42,156 nucleotides of DNA, from the NCBI GenBank assembly GCA_009927195.1, contig RFNL01000438.1, positions 1 through 42,156 on the forward strand, in the 5' to 3' direction. The position numbers and the translations under genes were made by a program. Positions 1-6,778 of the stretch are shown here, piece after piece (the first letter of the stretch is position 1; each line of letters begins with the position of its first letter). The stretch is from Betaproteobacteria bacterium. Lineage in GTDB: Bacteria; Pseudomonadota; Gammaproteobacteria; Burkholderiales; Burkholderiaceae_C. The notes beneath the pieces are model-generated. The model saw nothing but the letters and a program-made list of their open reading frames with translations. It did not search any database and had not been told where the DNA came from.

Positions 1-515
1 AAGGACTCCACATCGTGGTCAAACGAAGCAAACACCACGCCGCCACGGGTCGCCACCTTGAGCGGGGTCAGGCTGTGTTCTTCGGTTTTGAAGTCAGCAG
101 GCATTCCGCCGTTGACTTTGCCTTCTTGGCGCACGCCGCGCCTGAAAGGAACGCCTTGCAACTGACCTTGCAAGTTGTAGCTCCACTGGTGGTAAGAGCA
201 GACAAACTCTTTGCGGTTGCCATGGCGCTCGCGCATGAACTGCATGCCCCGGTGGGCACACACATTTTCAAACACCTTCACCTCGCCTTGCGCGTCACGC
301 ACCATGATGACCGAGCGCTCACCCACAGCAGTGCGTTTGAAATCGCCCACCTCGGGGACCTCGACTTCCAAGCCGACATAACACCAATGCTTTTGGTAAA
401 AAAACCGATCCATCTCCACCTGATGCAAAGCGGCCTGGGTGTATGCGGCAAAGGGAATGCGGCTGGTGTCGCCCATCTCCCAATTCAAGGAAGTGGTTTG
501 GTTGTCAGCGTTCAT
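1..515 (-). CDS. Rieske ring-hydroxylating oxygenase, alpha subunit (3' end outside window)
   Basis: The first 171 codons are present; the gene runs off the left edge. Starting at the ATG at 515, residues 86-109 carry a Rieske [2Fe-2S] motif: Cys86-x-His88, 17 residues, then Cys106-x2-His109. The text around it (CAHRG, CSYHQW, GVPFRRGV) resembles alpha subunits of salicylate/anthranilate-type aromatic ring hydroxylases. The C-terminal mononuclear iron domain, which sets the substrate, lies outside the window. Such proteins take electrons from a reductase or ferredoxin to activate O2. It starts 34 bases after the SAF oxidoreductase gene and is probably the third gene of that operon. The family call is firm; the aromatic substrate is inference. 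Confidence 0.9.
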   Translation of the reverse strand, partial: MNADNQTTSLNWEMGDTSRIPFAAYTQAALHQVEMDRFFYQKHWCYVGLEVEVPEVGDFKRTAVGERSVIMVRDAQGEVKVFENVCAHRGMQFMRERHGNRKEFVCSYHQWSYNLQGQLQGVPFRRGVRQEGKVNGGMPADFKTEEHSLTPLKVATRGGVVFASFDHDVES

Positions 516-549
516 GGTGTGTGATGATGATGCATAGTCAGATGTTCTC

Positions 550-1890
550 TCAAATGCGGTGGGCCGCTTCCATTTCCCGGCGAATTTGGCAGGCATGGGT
601 TTGGGTGTCCATGGCCACATCGTCCCAACTCAGGCTTTGGCCTTGAGCGATCGGGCGCAACACCTTGACCCCATGCGCCAAACCCAGGGGCAGGCCGCCC
701 ATGCGCAAAGATGTGGCAGCGGGCAACAGTTTGCCCCACACGGTGTAACCCCCCTCGCCGTCGAGCATTTCCCCGGGCTTTAAGTCACGTTTGGCGGTGG
801 CCACGACATCGGCATGCCAACCCGTGGCCACCCCGGTGGGCTCAGCGCGCAAAGCCACACTGGCCACACTGACCCCCACCTCCAAACCAATCAAATGCCA
901 GCGCTTGTACAAGGTGAAGTAGCGCCCGCTCGGATCGGTGTGCGCGTTGTATTCCTCAAAGCAGTTGCGGATGTATTCGGTCTCTGCCTCGACCGTGACC
1001 CATACGCCCATGCGGATGTCATAGGGGATTTGGCGGCCATCGGGCTCCAAACTGGAGATCACCTCGACCATGCCCTTGCGCTCGAGCACACCGCCTTCGC
1101 TGATGGGGCGGGTCACATACGGGATGTCCTCCACACTGGCTGACGGATACTGCAAGCCTTGGCTGGGCACGCCCAGGCCGGTGGCATTGGCCACGGCAGT
1201 GCTTTCGATGGAGGGCTTGGAGCCGTCCAAAAAACTGTTGAACATTTTTGGGTTGAGGCCACCGCGCACGGCCTGCTCCGGGGTCAAGCCGTAGTAGCCC
1301 CAAACCGTCTCCGGGGTCGATTGGGCAAAGTGGGGCAACCATTTGTGGCCGCGCCCAGCCGCCACCACGGGAAAGCCACAGGTGCGGGCCCAATCCACCA
1401 GGTCGCAAATCAAAGCGGGTTGATCGCCAAAGGCCAGTGAATAGACCACCCCGACCGCTTGCGCGCGGCGGGCCAACAAGGGGCCGCAAAACGCATCGGC
1501 CTCTACCGTGACGTTGACCACATGCTTGCGCTGGGCAAACGCCTCCAAGATGTGGTCCACCGCATGCAAGGGTGAACCGGTGCACTCCACCACCACATCC
1601 ACCGCCGGATGGCGCACCAAGGCCTGCCAGTCGTCGCTGACATGGGTGTTACCCAGCCGAACTGCCTCGTCCAAAGAGGCAGCCTGCAAGCGCTCTGGTG
1701 CCCAGCCCACGCGGGCCAAATTGGTGTGCACACCCGCTGGCGACAAATCGGCAATGCCCACCAATTGCACGCCCGGTGTGCGTGGCACCTGGGCCAGGTA
1801 CATGGCGCCGAATTTACCCGCGCCAATCAAACCAATGCGGATGGGCCGCTGGCTGGCAGCGCGTTCGAGCAGTTTGGCATGCAGGTTCAT
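550..1890 (-). CDS. NAD(P)-dependent oxidoreductase with C-terminal SAF domain (homoserine dehydrogenase-like)
   Basis: A 446-residue protein. The N-terminal Rossmann fold has a glycine motif (GLIGAGKFG, about residues 20-28) and an acidic end of the second strand (GIADLSP). A central part carries VVECTGSP, typical of Gfo/Idh/MocA and homoserine dehydrogenase folds. The end (about 350-425, DLKPGEMLDGEGGYTVWGKL) looks like an SAF domain. This layout and length match the family described as predicted homoserine dehydrogenase with SAF domain (COG4091). The true substrate in this family is mostly unknown. Its ATG overlaps the stop of the PhyH gene as ATGA, so the two are likely translationally coupled. 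It may oxidise or reduce a product of the neighbouring oxygenases; that is inference. Confidence 0.85.
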   Translation of the reverse strand: MNLHAKLLERAASQRPIRIGLIGAGKFGAMYLAQVPRTPGVQLVGIADLSPAGVHTNLARVGWAPERLQAASLDEAVRLGNTHVSDDWQALVRHPAVDVVVECTGSPLHAVDHILEAFAQRKHVVNVTVEADAFCGPLLARRAQAVGVVYSLAFGDQPALICDLVDWARTCGFPVVAAGRGHKWLPHFAQSTPETVWGYYGLTPEQAVRGGLNPKMFNSFLDGSKPSIESTAVANATGLGVPSQGLQYPSASVEDIPYVTRPISEGGVLERKGMVEVISSLEPDGRQIPYDIRMGVWVTVEAETEYIRNCFEEYNAHTDPSGRYFTLYKRWHLIGLEVGVSVASVALRAEPTGVATGWHADVVATAKRDLKPGEMLDGEGGYTVWGKLLPAATSLRMGGLPLGLAHGVKVLRPIAQGQSLSWDDVAMDTQTHACQIRREMEAAHRI

Positions 1891-2759
1891 GTGGCCAACG
1901 CAAAGTCTTCTGTGCAGGTTTGCAAGGCAGTGGCTGGCATGCCGTTTTTCCAGGGCAAGTCAACCGGGTAATTTTTGAGCAAGCAGTCGTCGGGCAAGCA
2001 CGCTATGGGGGTGAAGTCGCGGTGGGCAATGTATTCGGGGCGCTTGTGGCGGCGGATGTGGTTGCTGACCGCGCACAAACTCAAATACACGCTGACCCGG
2101 TTCCAGGGTGAGAGGTTGCTGGTCGAGGCGTGGACCAAACAACTGTGAAACAAAATCATGGAACCTGCCGGTCCAGTGGGGCTGACTATGCCGCCATTCT
2201 TGCCACCCGCACGCGCCACCAACTGGGTGATGAGGTCGTTGTCCACGGTCCAAAGCGGGTAGCTGGTGGTGGTCAGATCGTGTTTGGCATTGACCACGCC
2301 TTTTTGGTGACTGCCCGGGATGAACATCAGGGGGCCGTTGAAAGGGTTCACATCGTCCAGAAAAATCGCCACGTTCATGGCCCGCTCAGTGGGCATGTGG
2401 TCATCGTTGAGCCAGGTGCCGTAATCCTGGTGCCACTGCCAGACATCGCCCTCGAAGGCCATCTTGCCGTTGATCTTGAACTGGTGCATGTACAAAGACT
2501 CCTGGAACAGCTCTTGCACCGGCAAAATCATCCGCGGGTGGCGGGCCAACTTGGCAAAAGGCTCGCTGTACAAGTGGGCGGCAAAGTTGGTGCGCACTGC
2601 ATCACTGCCCTTTTCACGCACATTGAAGGCCTCGCGCCGGCTGTACAACCCCGGCACCTCGGCCTTGAGGACATCTGTCTCCCGGGGAGTGAACAAGCCG
2701 GGAAAAAACAAATAACCATCGCGATCAAAAGCGTCCAATTGTGCGGGCGTCAGTTGCAT
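1887..2759 (-). CDS. PhyH/EctD-like Fe(II)/2-oxoglutarate dioxygenase
   Basis: A 290-residue protein of the phytanoyl-CoA dioxygenase superfamily. The iron-binding His-x-Asp is His110-Gln-Asp112 (WQWHQDYGTW). The distal His210 and 2-oxoglutarate-binding Arg221 lie in HASTSNLSPWNR. The arrangement around them, the NGPLMFIPGSH segment and the AVSN tail resemble ectoine hydroxylase EctD, but no ectABC genes are nearby, so ectoine is not a supported substrate. I chose the ATG at 2759 rather than one 27 bases upstream because GAGGAG sits 6 bases before it and FDRDGYLFFPGL then falls near the N-terminus as usual. First gene of the PhyH-SAF-Rieske operon; its stop overlaps the next start. Confidence 0.9.
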   Translation of the reverse strand: MQLTPAQLDAFDRDGYLFFPGLFTPRETDVLKAEVPGLYSRREAFNVREKGSDAVRTNFAAHLYSEPFAKLARHPRMILPVQELFQESLYMHQFKINGKMAFEGDVWQWHQDYGTWLNDDHMPTERAMNVAIFLDDVNPFNGPLMFIPGSHQKGVVNAKHDLTTTSYPLWTVDNDLITQLVARAGGKNGGIVSPTGPAGSMILFHSCLVHASTSNLSPWNRVSVYLSLCAVSNHIRRHKRPEYIAHRDFTPIACLPDDCLLKNYPVDLPWKNGMPATALQTCTEDFALAT

Positions 2760-2857
2760 GAATGTCTCCTCAAAAGGGGGTGACACAGTTTAAGTGCTGG
2801 CGTTTTGAAATGGAGCAGCCTGCGCGACAACAGCTGAATGCCTTGGGTGTCTGTCAT

Positions 2858-2871
2858 TCGACAGGTGTCGA
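2858..2871. promoter_or_regulatory. Perfect inverted repeat TCGACA-GG-TGTCGA, candidate operator
   Basis: Two 6-base arms are exact reverse complements with a 2-base spacer, about 100 bases upstream of the PhyH start. Related half-sites occur at 2905-2918 (ATTGT-CGAA-ACAAT, containing TGTCGA) and at 3044-3049. The position suggests a regulator binding site; the cognate regulator is not identified. Confidence 0.45.
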
Positions 2872-2904
2872 TTTTTTGAATACTAATAAATTAAAAATAT
2901 TGAC

Positions 2905-2918
2905 ATTGTCGAAACAAT
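2905..2918. promoter_or_regulatory. Inverted repeat ATTGT-CGAA-ACAAT, candidate second operator
   Basis: Five-base arms around CGAA, overlapping a TGTCGA half-site at 2907-2912, about 150 bases upstream of the PhyH start. It shares its core with the perfect repeat at 2858-2871. Short dyads occur by chance in A+T-rich DNA, so this rests mainly on recurrence of the core. Confidence 0.35.
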
Positions 2919-3070
2919 TGCAGTCAAATTTCAGTCAGTCACCTGAAAGCGTCTGAAAGTCGTCATTTATGAATTAATAAAAGTAATAAATTACCCATAA
3001 TTTACATTTAAATGGGTTTAATGAATACCAAAATGTCTATTTTTCGACATGTTTGTCAGACCCTTGGGTT

Positions 3071-4750
3071 TCAGGCGGTGCCCCTTTCGACACCCGGGGG
3101 CAAGGTTTGCGCCCACTCGCGCAGTTTGAAACGCTGAATTTTGGCGTTTTCGGTGCGGGGCAAATGGGTCACAAACCGAACCATGCGCGGGTATTTGTAA
3201 GCCGCAATGCGTTGTTTGACCCAATCTTGCAGTTGCTCGGCCAACTCAGCACCAGCGACAGCGCCATCGCGCAACACCACAAAAGCCACAACAATTTGGC
3301 CACGCTCGGCACTGGGCGCACCCACCACACCGCATTCGGCCACCGCCGGGTGGGTGAGCAGCTCGTCCTCCACCTCGGGTCCTGCGATGTTGTAGCCCGC
3401 GCTGATGATCATGTCATCGGTGCGCGATTGGTACCAAAAGTAACCATCTGCGTCCATCCGGTAAGCATCCCCGGTCAGGTTCCAGCCGTTTTGCACATAA
3501 CTGGTCTGGCGCTCGTCGTCCAGGTACCGACAACCGGTGGGCCCTTTGACCGCCAAACGCCCTATTTCTCCGGGCGATGCGGGCAGGTCTTGCGCGTCGA
3601 GCACACAGGCCTGATAGCCCGGCACCACTTGCCCGGTGGCACCGGGTCGCACTTGCCCAGGTCGGCAGGCGATAAAGGCATGCAGCATCTCGGTCGCGCC
3701 CAGGCACTCGGTCATCTCCAAGCCTGTGGTGCGCTGCCATGCAGCGCGCGTATCGGCGGGCAACATTTCCCCCGAGGACACGGTCAAGCGCAAACTGGGC
3801 AAGCCGTGGGGGGGCACCAAAGGTGCCATCTGGCGATAAAAGGTGGGGGCGGTAAAGCAAATACTGGCTTGGTACTGCGCAATGCCCTCCATCAGGGTTT
3901 CCGGTCGCCAGCGCTCGACCAACACAGCTGAAGCGCCGAAGCGCAGGGGAAACAACAACAAACCGCCCAAGCCAAAAGTGAAGGCCAAGGGAGGGGTACC
4001 GATGAAGACATCACTGGGTTTGGGGTCCAAAAGATGCCGTGCCAACACGTCGCAAATGGTCAACACATCGCGGTGGAAATGCATGGTGCCTTTGGGCACA
4101 CCCGTGGTGCCCGAGGTGAAGGCAATGAGGGCTACATCGTCTTGGGCGGTGTCCACGTTGTCAAAGCAGGTGTCGTGTTTGTCCATGTGCACGCGGGCAC
4201 TTTGCGTCTCACCTTCTGGGGCTTGCAGGGTCAACACATGGGCCAGCTCGGGGCAAGCAGCTTGCGTGAGAGCCAACTCGTGCGACAAACTGTGTTGGCA
4301 AAAGGCGGCGCTGACTTTGGCTTTGCGCACAATGACCGAGAGCTCACGTTCGCGCAACAAAGGCATGGTGGTGACTGCGATGCAACCGGCCTTGAGCACC
4401 GCCAGCCAGGCCAGCGCCAACTCTGGGTGATTCTCGCCGCGCAACAAAATGCGACTGCCCGTGGGCAATTGCCATTCGTCTCGGATCACCCGCGCCAATT
4501 GGTTGGCCCGCTCCAGCACATCTTGGTAGGTCCAACGGACTTGTTGACCGATCAATGCAGGCCTGGATCCACCTCCTTGCACCACCGCACGGTCGAGCAA
4601 CTCCGCGGCGGCATTGAGGCGGGCTGGATAAGCCGCCGTGGTGGGATCCAGCACCAATTCGGGCCATTGCTGCGGGGGTGGCAAATGCGCGCGGGCAAAG
4701 CCATCGCTGTAGCCGCTCGGAAGAAAACGGTGCTCACTGGGGTGCGGCAT
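3071..4750 (-). CDS. Aromatic acyl-CoA ligase (2-aminobenzoate-CoA ligase-like, AMP-forming)
   Basis: A 559-residue acyl-adenylate-forming enzyme that would activate a carboxylic acid with ATP and CoA. The nucleotide-binding motif FTSGTTGVPKG is at about 211-221, a CLGATEM segment replaces the usual YGxTE, LTGDAYRMDADGYFWYQSR includes the conserved Asp and Arg, and the C-terminal catalytic lysine is near 537 (NAKIQR). The N-terminus FARAHLPPPQQWP is typical of the 2-aminobenzoate/benzoate-CoA ligase branch. The frame extends 13 codons further to a TTG that overlaps the upstream gene; the ATG at 4750 is preferred because it fits the family N-terminus. It follows the OYE gene by 20 bases, so the two are probably co-transcribed. 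The exact acid is not determinable. Confidence 0.85.
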   Translation of the reverse strand: MPHPSEHRFLPSGYSDGFARAHLPPPQQWPELVLDPTTAAYPARLNAAAELLDRAVVQGGGSRPALIGQQVRWTYQDVLERANQLARVIRDEWQLPTGSRILLRGENHPELALAWLAVLKAGCIAVTTMPLLRERELSVIVRKAKVSAAFCQHSLSHELALTQAACPELAHVLTLQAPEGETQSARVHMDKHDTCFDNVDTAQDDVALIAFTSGTTGVPKGTMHFHRDVLTICDVLARHLLDPKPSDVFIGTPPLAFTFGLGGLLLFPLRFGASAVLVERWRPETLMEGIAQYQASICFTAPTFYRQMAPLVPPHGLPSLRLTVSSGEMLPADTRAAWQRTTGLEMTECLGATEMLHAFIACRPGQVRPGATGQVVPGYQACVLDAQDLPASPGEIGRLAVKGPTGCRYLDDERQTSYVQNGWNLTGDAYRMDADGYFWYQSRTDDMIISAGYNIAGPEVEDELLTHPAVAECGVVGAPSAERGQIVVAFVVLRDGAVAGAELAEQLQDWVKQRIAAYKYPRMVRFVTHLPRTENAKIQRFKLREWAQTLPPGVERGTA

Positions 4751-4770
4751 GGCTTTCAAGGCCCTAGGCT

Positions 4771-6228
4771 TCAAGCCGGGGGTTGCCAAGGCGGCGCCAC
4801 CAAGCGGCGTTTACCATCATGGGATTTGCGCACACCGGGCTCGTCCAAGGCTTGCCGGTCCCACAATTGGCAAGTGACTTGTTTGTGCTTTTGGTCCAGG
4901 CCTTCGCAGTAGTTGGTGTACTCGCACAACCGGACTTGGTCGCCCATGCCCATGGACGTTTTCAATGCCCAGTCGGGATCGGCCAGGCTTTGCCGCGCAG
5001 TGCCCACGATGTCGCAGTCGCCGCGCACGAGCATGGCCTCGGCCATTTCAAAGTTGTGCACTCCGCCGGTGCACACCACCGGGGTTTGCAAGCCTGCGCT
5101 GCGGATGGCGCTGCGGATGCGCGCCGTGGCTGCCACATTGCGACCAAACGGCCCTTGCTCGTCGGACAGGTACTGCGGCATGCACTCATAACCACTGCGG
5201 CCGGTGTAGGGATAGGCACTGGAGCCCACGCCGGGTTGTTTGGCATCGTCAAATTTACCGCCGCGCGAGGTTGAGATGTAGTCCATGCCAGCACGGGCAA
5301 ACTGCTCGCCATACCAAACCGCATCGTCCAAGGTGTGGCCGCCTTCAATGCACTCTTGGGCCAAATAACGGCAACCCACGGCATAGGACGCACCCACGGC
5401 CTGTCGCACCGCGCCGTAAACCTCCAGCGGCAAACGGATGCGCTGGGCTCGGTCCCCGCCATACCCATCGGTTCGGTGGTTGGTGGCCGACAAAAAAGAA
5501 GCCATGGTGTAGGCGTGGGCATAGTGCAACTCCACACCATCAAAGCCCGCCAACTGCGCCCGCTTGGCGGCGGCGGCAAACAAACTGGGCAGCACCTGTG
5601 GCAGTTCACGGATATGGGGCAACTCGGTGTCGGTGACCCGCTCGCGAGCGCCCATCTGCAAGGCCTCCAACTCGCGGGCATCCAACACCTCGGGCCACTG
5701 TGCAGGGTCCAGCTGGCTCAGGTGCGCACGCACCGCCTCTTCGCTCCAATCCTGCGCCCTCAGCACCTGCCGCAAACGAGGGGTGATGCGCAAAAAACGT
5801 TCAAAAAATTTGGCTGGCTCAGGCCGGCGGCGGATATTGAGAAAGTCGATGATTTGGATCAAGGCGCGGGTTTGCCCCTGGCTTTCGCGGTGAATGGTCT
5901 GCACCAAAGCCTGCAAGCCTTCCACGCAGCGATCGTGACCGATGCGCAACAAGGGCCCGCTGGGCACATCACGGATGCCAGTGGCCTCAACGACAATGGC
6001 CCCTGGTCGTCCTCGGGCAAAGCGGCCATACCACTGCAACACATCCTCGGTGACCCAACCTTCGTCGTTGGAGCGCCACGGCACCATGGCGGGCACCCAG
6101 GTGCGCTGTGCCAGCCCCAAGGGGCCCAGCTGCACCGGGCTGAACAATCGGGAGGCCTTGGCCTCATCGGGCGTGGGCACCCGACCCAAGCTGGAATGAA
6201 ATTTGATGCGCTGAGGGGGTTTCCACAT
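4771..6228 (-). CDS. Old Yellow Enzyme-type NADH:flavin oxidoreductase
   Basis: A 485-residue FMN-binding TIM-barrel oxidoreductase. The family signature is clear: FDGVELHYAHAYTM then FLSATNHRTDGYGG, with the His pair that binds the substrate carbonyl/phenol, and a C-terminal FMN-phosphate region (VCTGGVHN then DIVGTARQSLADPDW). An insertion at about 110-190 is longer than in compact OYEs. After the barrel, LCEYTNYC and VTCQLWDR give three cysteines spaced C-x5-C-x11-C. This is not the standard 4Fe-4S pattern of dienoyl-CoA reductases, and no FAD/NAD domain follows. It leads the ligase gene and could reduce an unsaturated or dearomatised ring intermediate; that is inference. Confidence 0.85.
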   Translation of the reverse strand: MWKPPQRIKFHSSLGRVPTPDEAKASRLFSPVQLGPLGLAQRTWVPAMVPWRSNDEGWVTEDVLQWYGRFARGRPGAIVVEATGIRDVPSGPLLRIGHDRCVEGLQALVQTIHRESQGQTRALIQIIDFLNIRRRPEPAKFFERFLRITPRLRQVLRAQDWSEEAVRAHLSQLDPAQWPEVLDARELEALQMGARERVTDTELPHIRELPQVLPSLFAAAAKRAQLAGFDGVELHYAHAYTMASFLSATNHRTDGYGGDRAQRIRLPLEVYGAVRQAVGASYAVGCRYLAQECIEGGHTLDDAVWYGEQFARAGMDYISTSRGGKFDDAKQPGVGSSAYPYTGRSGYECMPQYLSDEQGPFGRNVAATARIRSAIRSAGLQTPVVCTGGVHNFEMAEAMLVRGDCDIVGTARQSLADPDWALKTSMGMGDQVRLCEYTNYCEGLDQKHKQVTCQLWDRQALDEPGVRKSHDGKRRLVAPPWQPPA

Positions 6229-6390
6229 GAGACAAGGCCCCGCTCGGCCAAGCCGTGGGGCAGAAGTTGTGAGTCAATACAGACCACATCGTAAACCCAA
6301 GCCCACACCCAGGTCCAAGCGATGAACTTGGGCCTAAGTTTTGTAATCACCGGCCACCGTTTGATCCATCCACTTCAAAGCCAATGCCCG

Positions 6391-6630
6391 TCATCGACCG
6401 CATTGGCCACGTCTTATGGACCAGTCATCGCACACATGACCACCCGGGGACTTGCACATTTGTCGTGCCCTGCCATCGCGATCCAGCCACAAACCCACCA
6501 TGCCCCCCGCTTGCACACAGGATGGGGCCAAGTCGATGGTCACAGGCGCACTGTCCGCAGGGCTGCAAGCGCTCAAGCCAAGGTCACAACACAGCACCAA
6601 GGTCCATAAACCCATCAGCTTTATTTTCAT
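6391..6630 (-). CDS. Small DUF333-like lipoprotein
   Basis: A 79-residue protein. From the ATG at 6630 it has a basic N-terminus, a hydrophobic stretch and a lipobox-like LSAC, so it is probably a lipoprotein. The mature part has CVQAGGMVG, MCKSPGGHVCDDW and RGQC. This spacing of Cys, GG, Cys, Gly-Cys-acidic-Trp and RGxC resembles DUF333 (Pfam PF03891), a family of small secreted proteins of uncertain function. The frame extends 22 codons further upstream, but that start would bury the signal peptide. Transcribed away from recC. Function unknown. Confidence 0.65.
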   Translation of the reverse strand: MKIKLMGLWTLVLCCDLGLSACSPADSAPVTIDLAPSCVQAGGMVGLWLDRDGRARQMCKSPGGHVCDDWSIRRGQCGR

Positions 6631-6653
6631 GATAATTTTTAGGTATTCATTTG

Positions 6654-6683
6654 AAAATATGAATTCTATGGTACTCATTTCAA
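6654..6683 (-). promoter_or_regulatory. Candidate sigma-70 promoter for the DUF333-like gene
   Basis: On the minus strand TTGAAA (6678-6683) and TATTTT (6654-6659) are 18 bases apart, with the -10 about 24 bases before the ATG at 6630. The match is moderate and in A+T-rich sequence where chance matches are common. Confidence 0.35.
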
Positions 6684-6778
6684 ACCATTTGAACATCTTT
6701 CACACTGCCAGTTCAGGTGTCGATCCATCTGTCCCAAGCGCACCCCATGAGCCTTTGCGCCCTTAAGCTAGGGCTTAC

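Larger units (their letters stand above)
2760..3070. other. Intergenic control region with repeated TCGACA half-sites
   Basis: No convincing gene. The stretch is much more A+T-rich than its surroundings and separates the CoA-ligase stop from the PhyH start on the same strand, so the PhyH operon promoter is expected here. I could not settle on one promoter. TGTCGA or its complement recurs at 2858-2871, 2907-2912 and 3044-3049. Confidence 0.6.

Noticed and set aside
1887..2759. Ectoine hydroxylase call for the PhyH protein
   Set aside because: The motifs are EctD-like, but ectABC are absent and the neighbours are Rieske and SAF proteins, so a family-level call is safer.
3053..6294. Three long plus-strand frames antisense to the CoA ligase and OYE genes
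   Set aside because: They mirror real minus-strand genes and show shadow composition without motifs.
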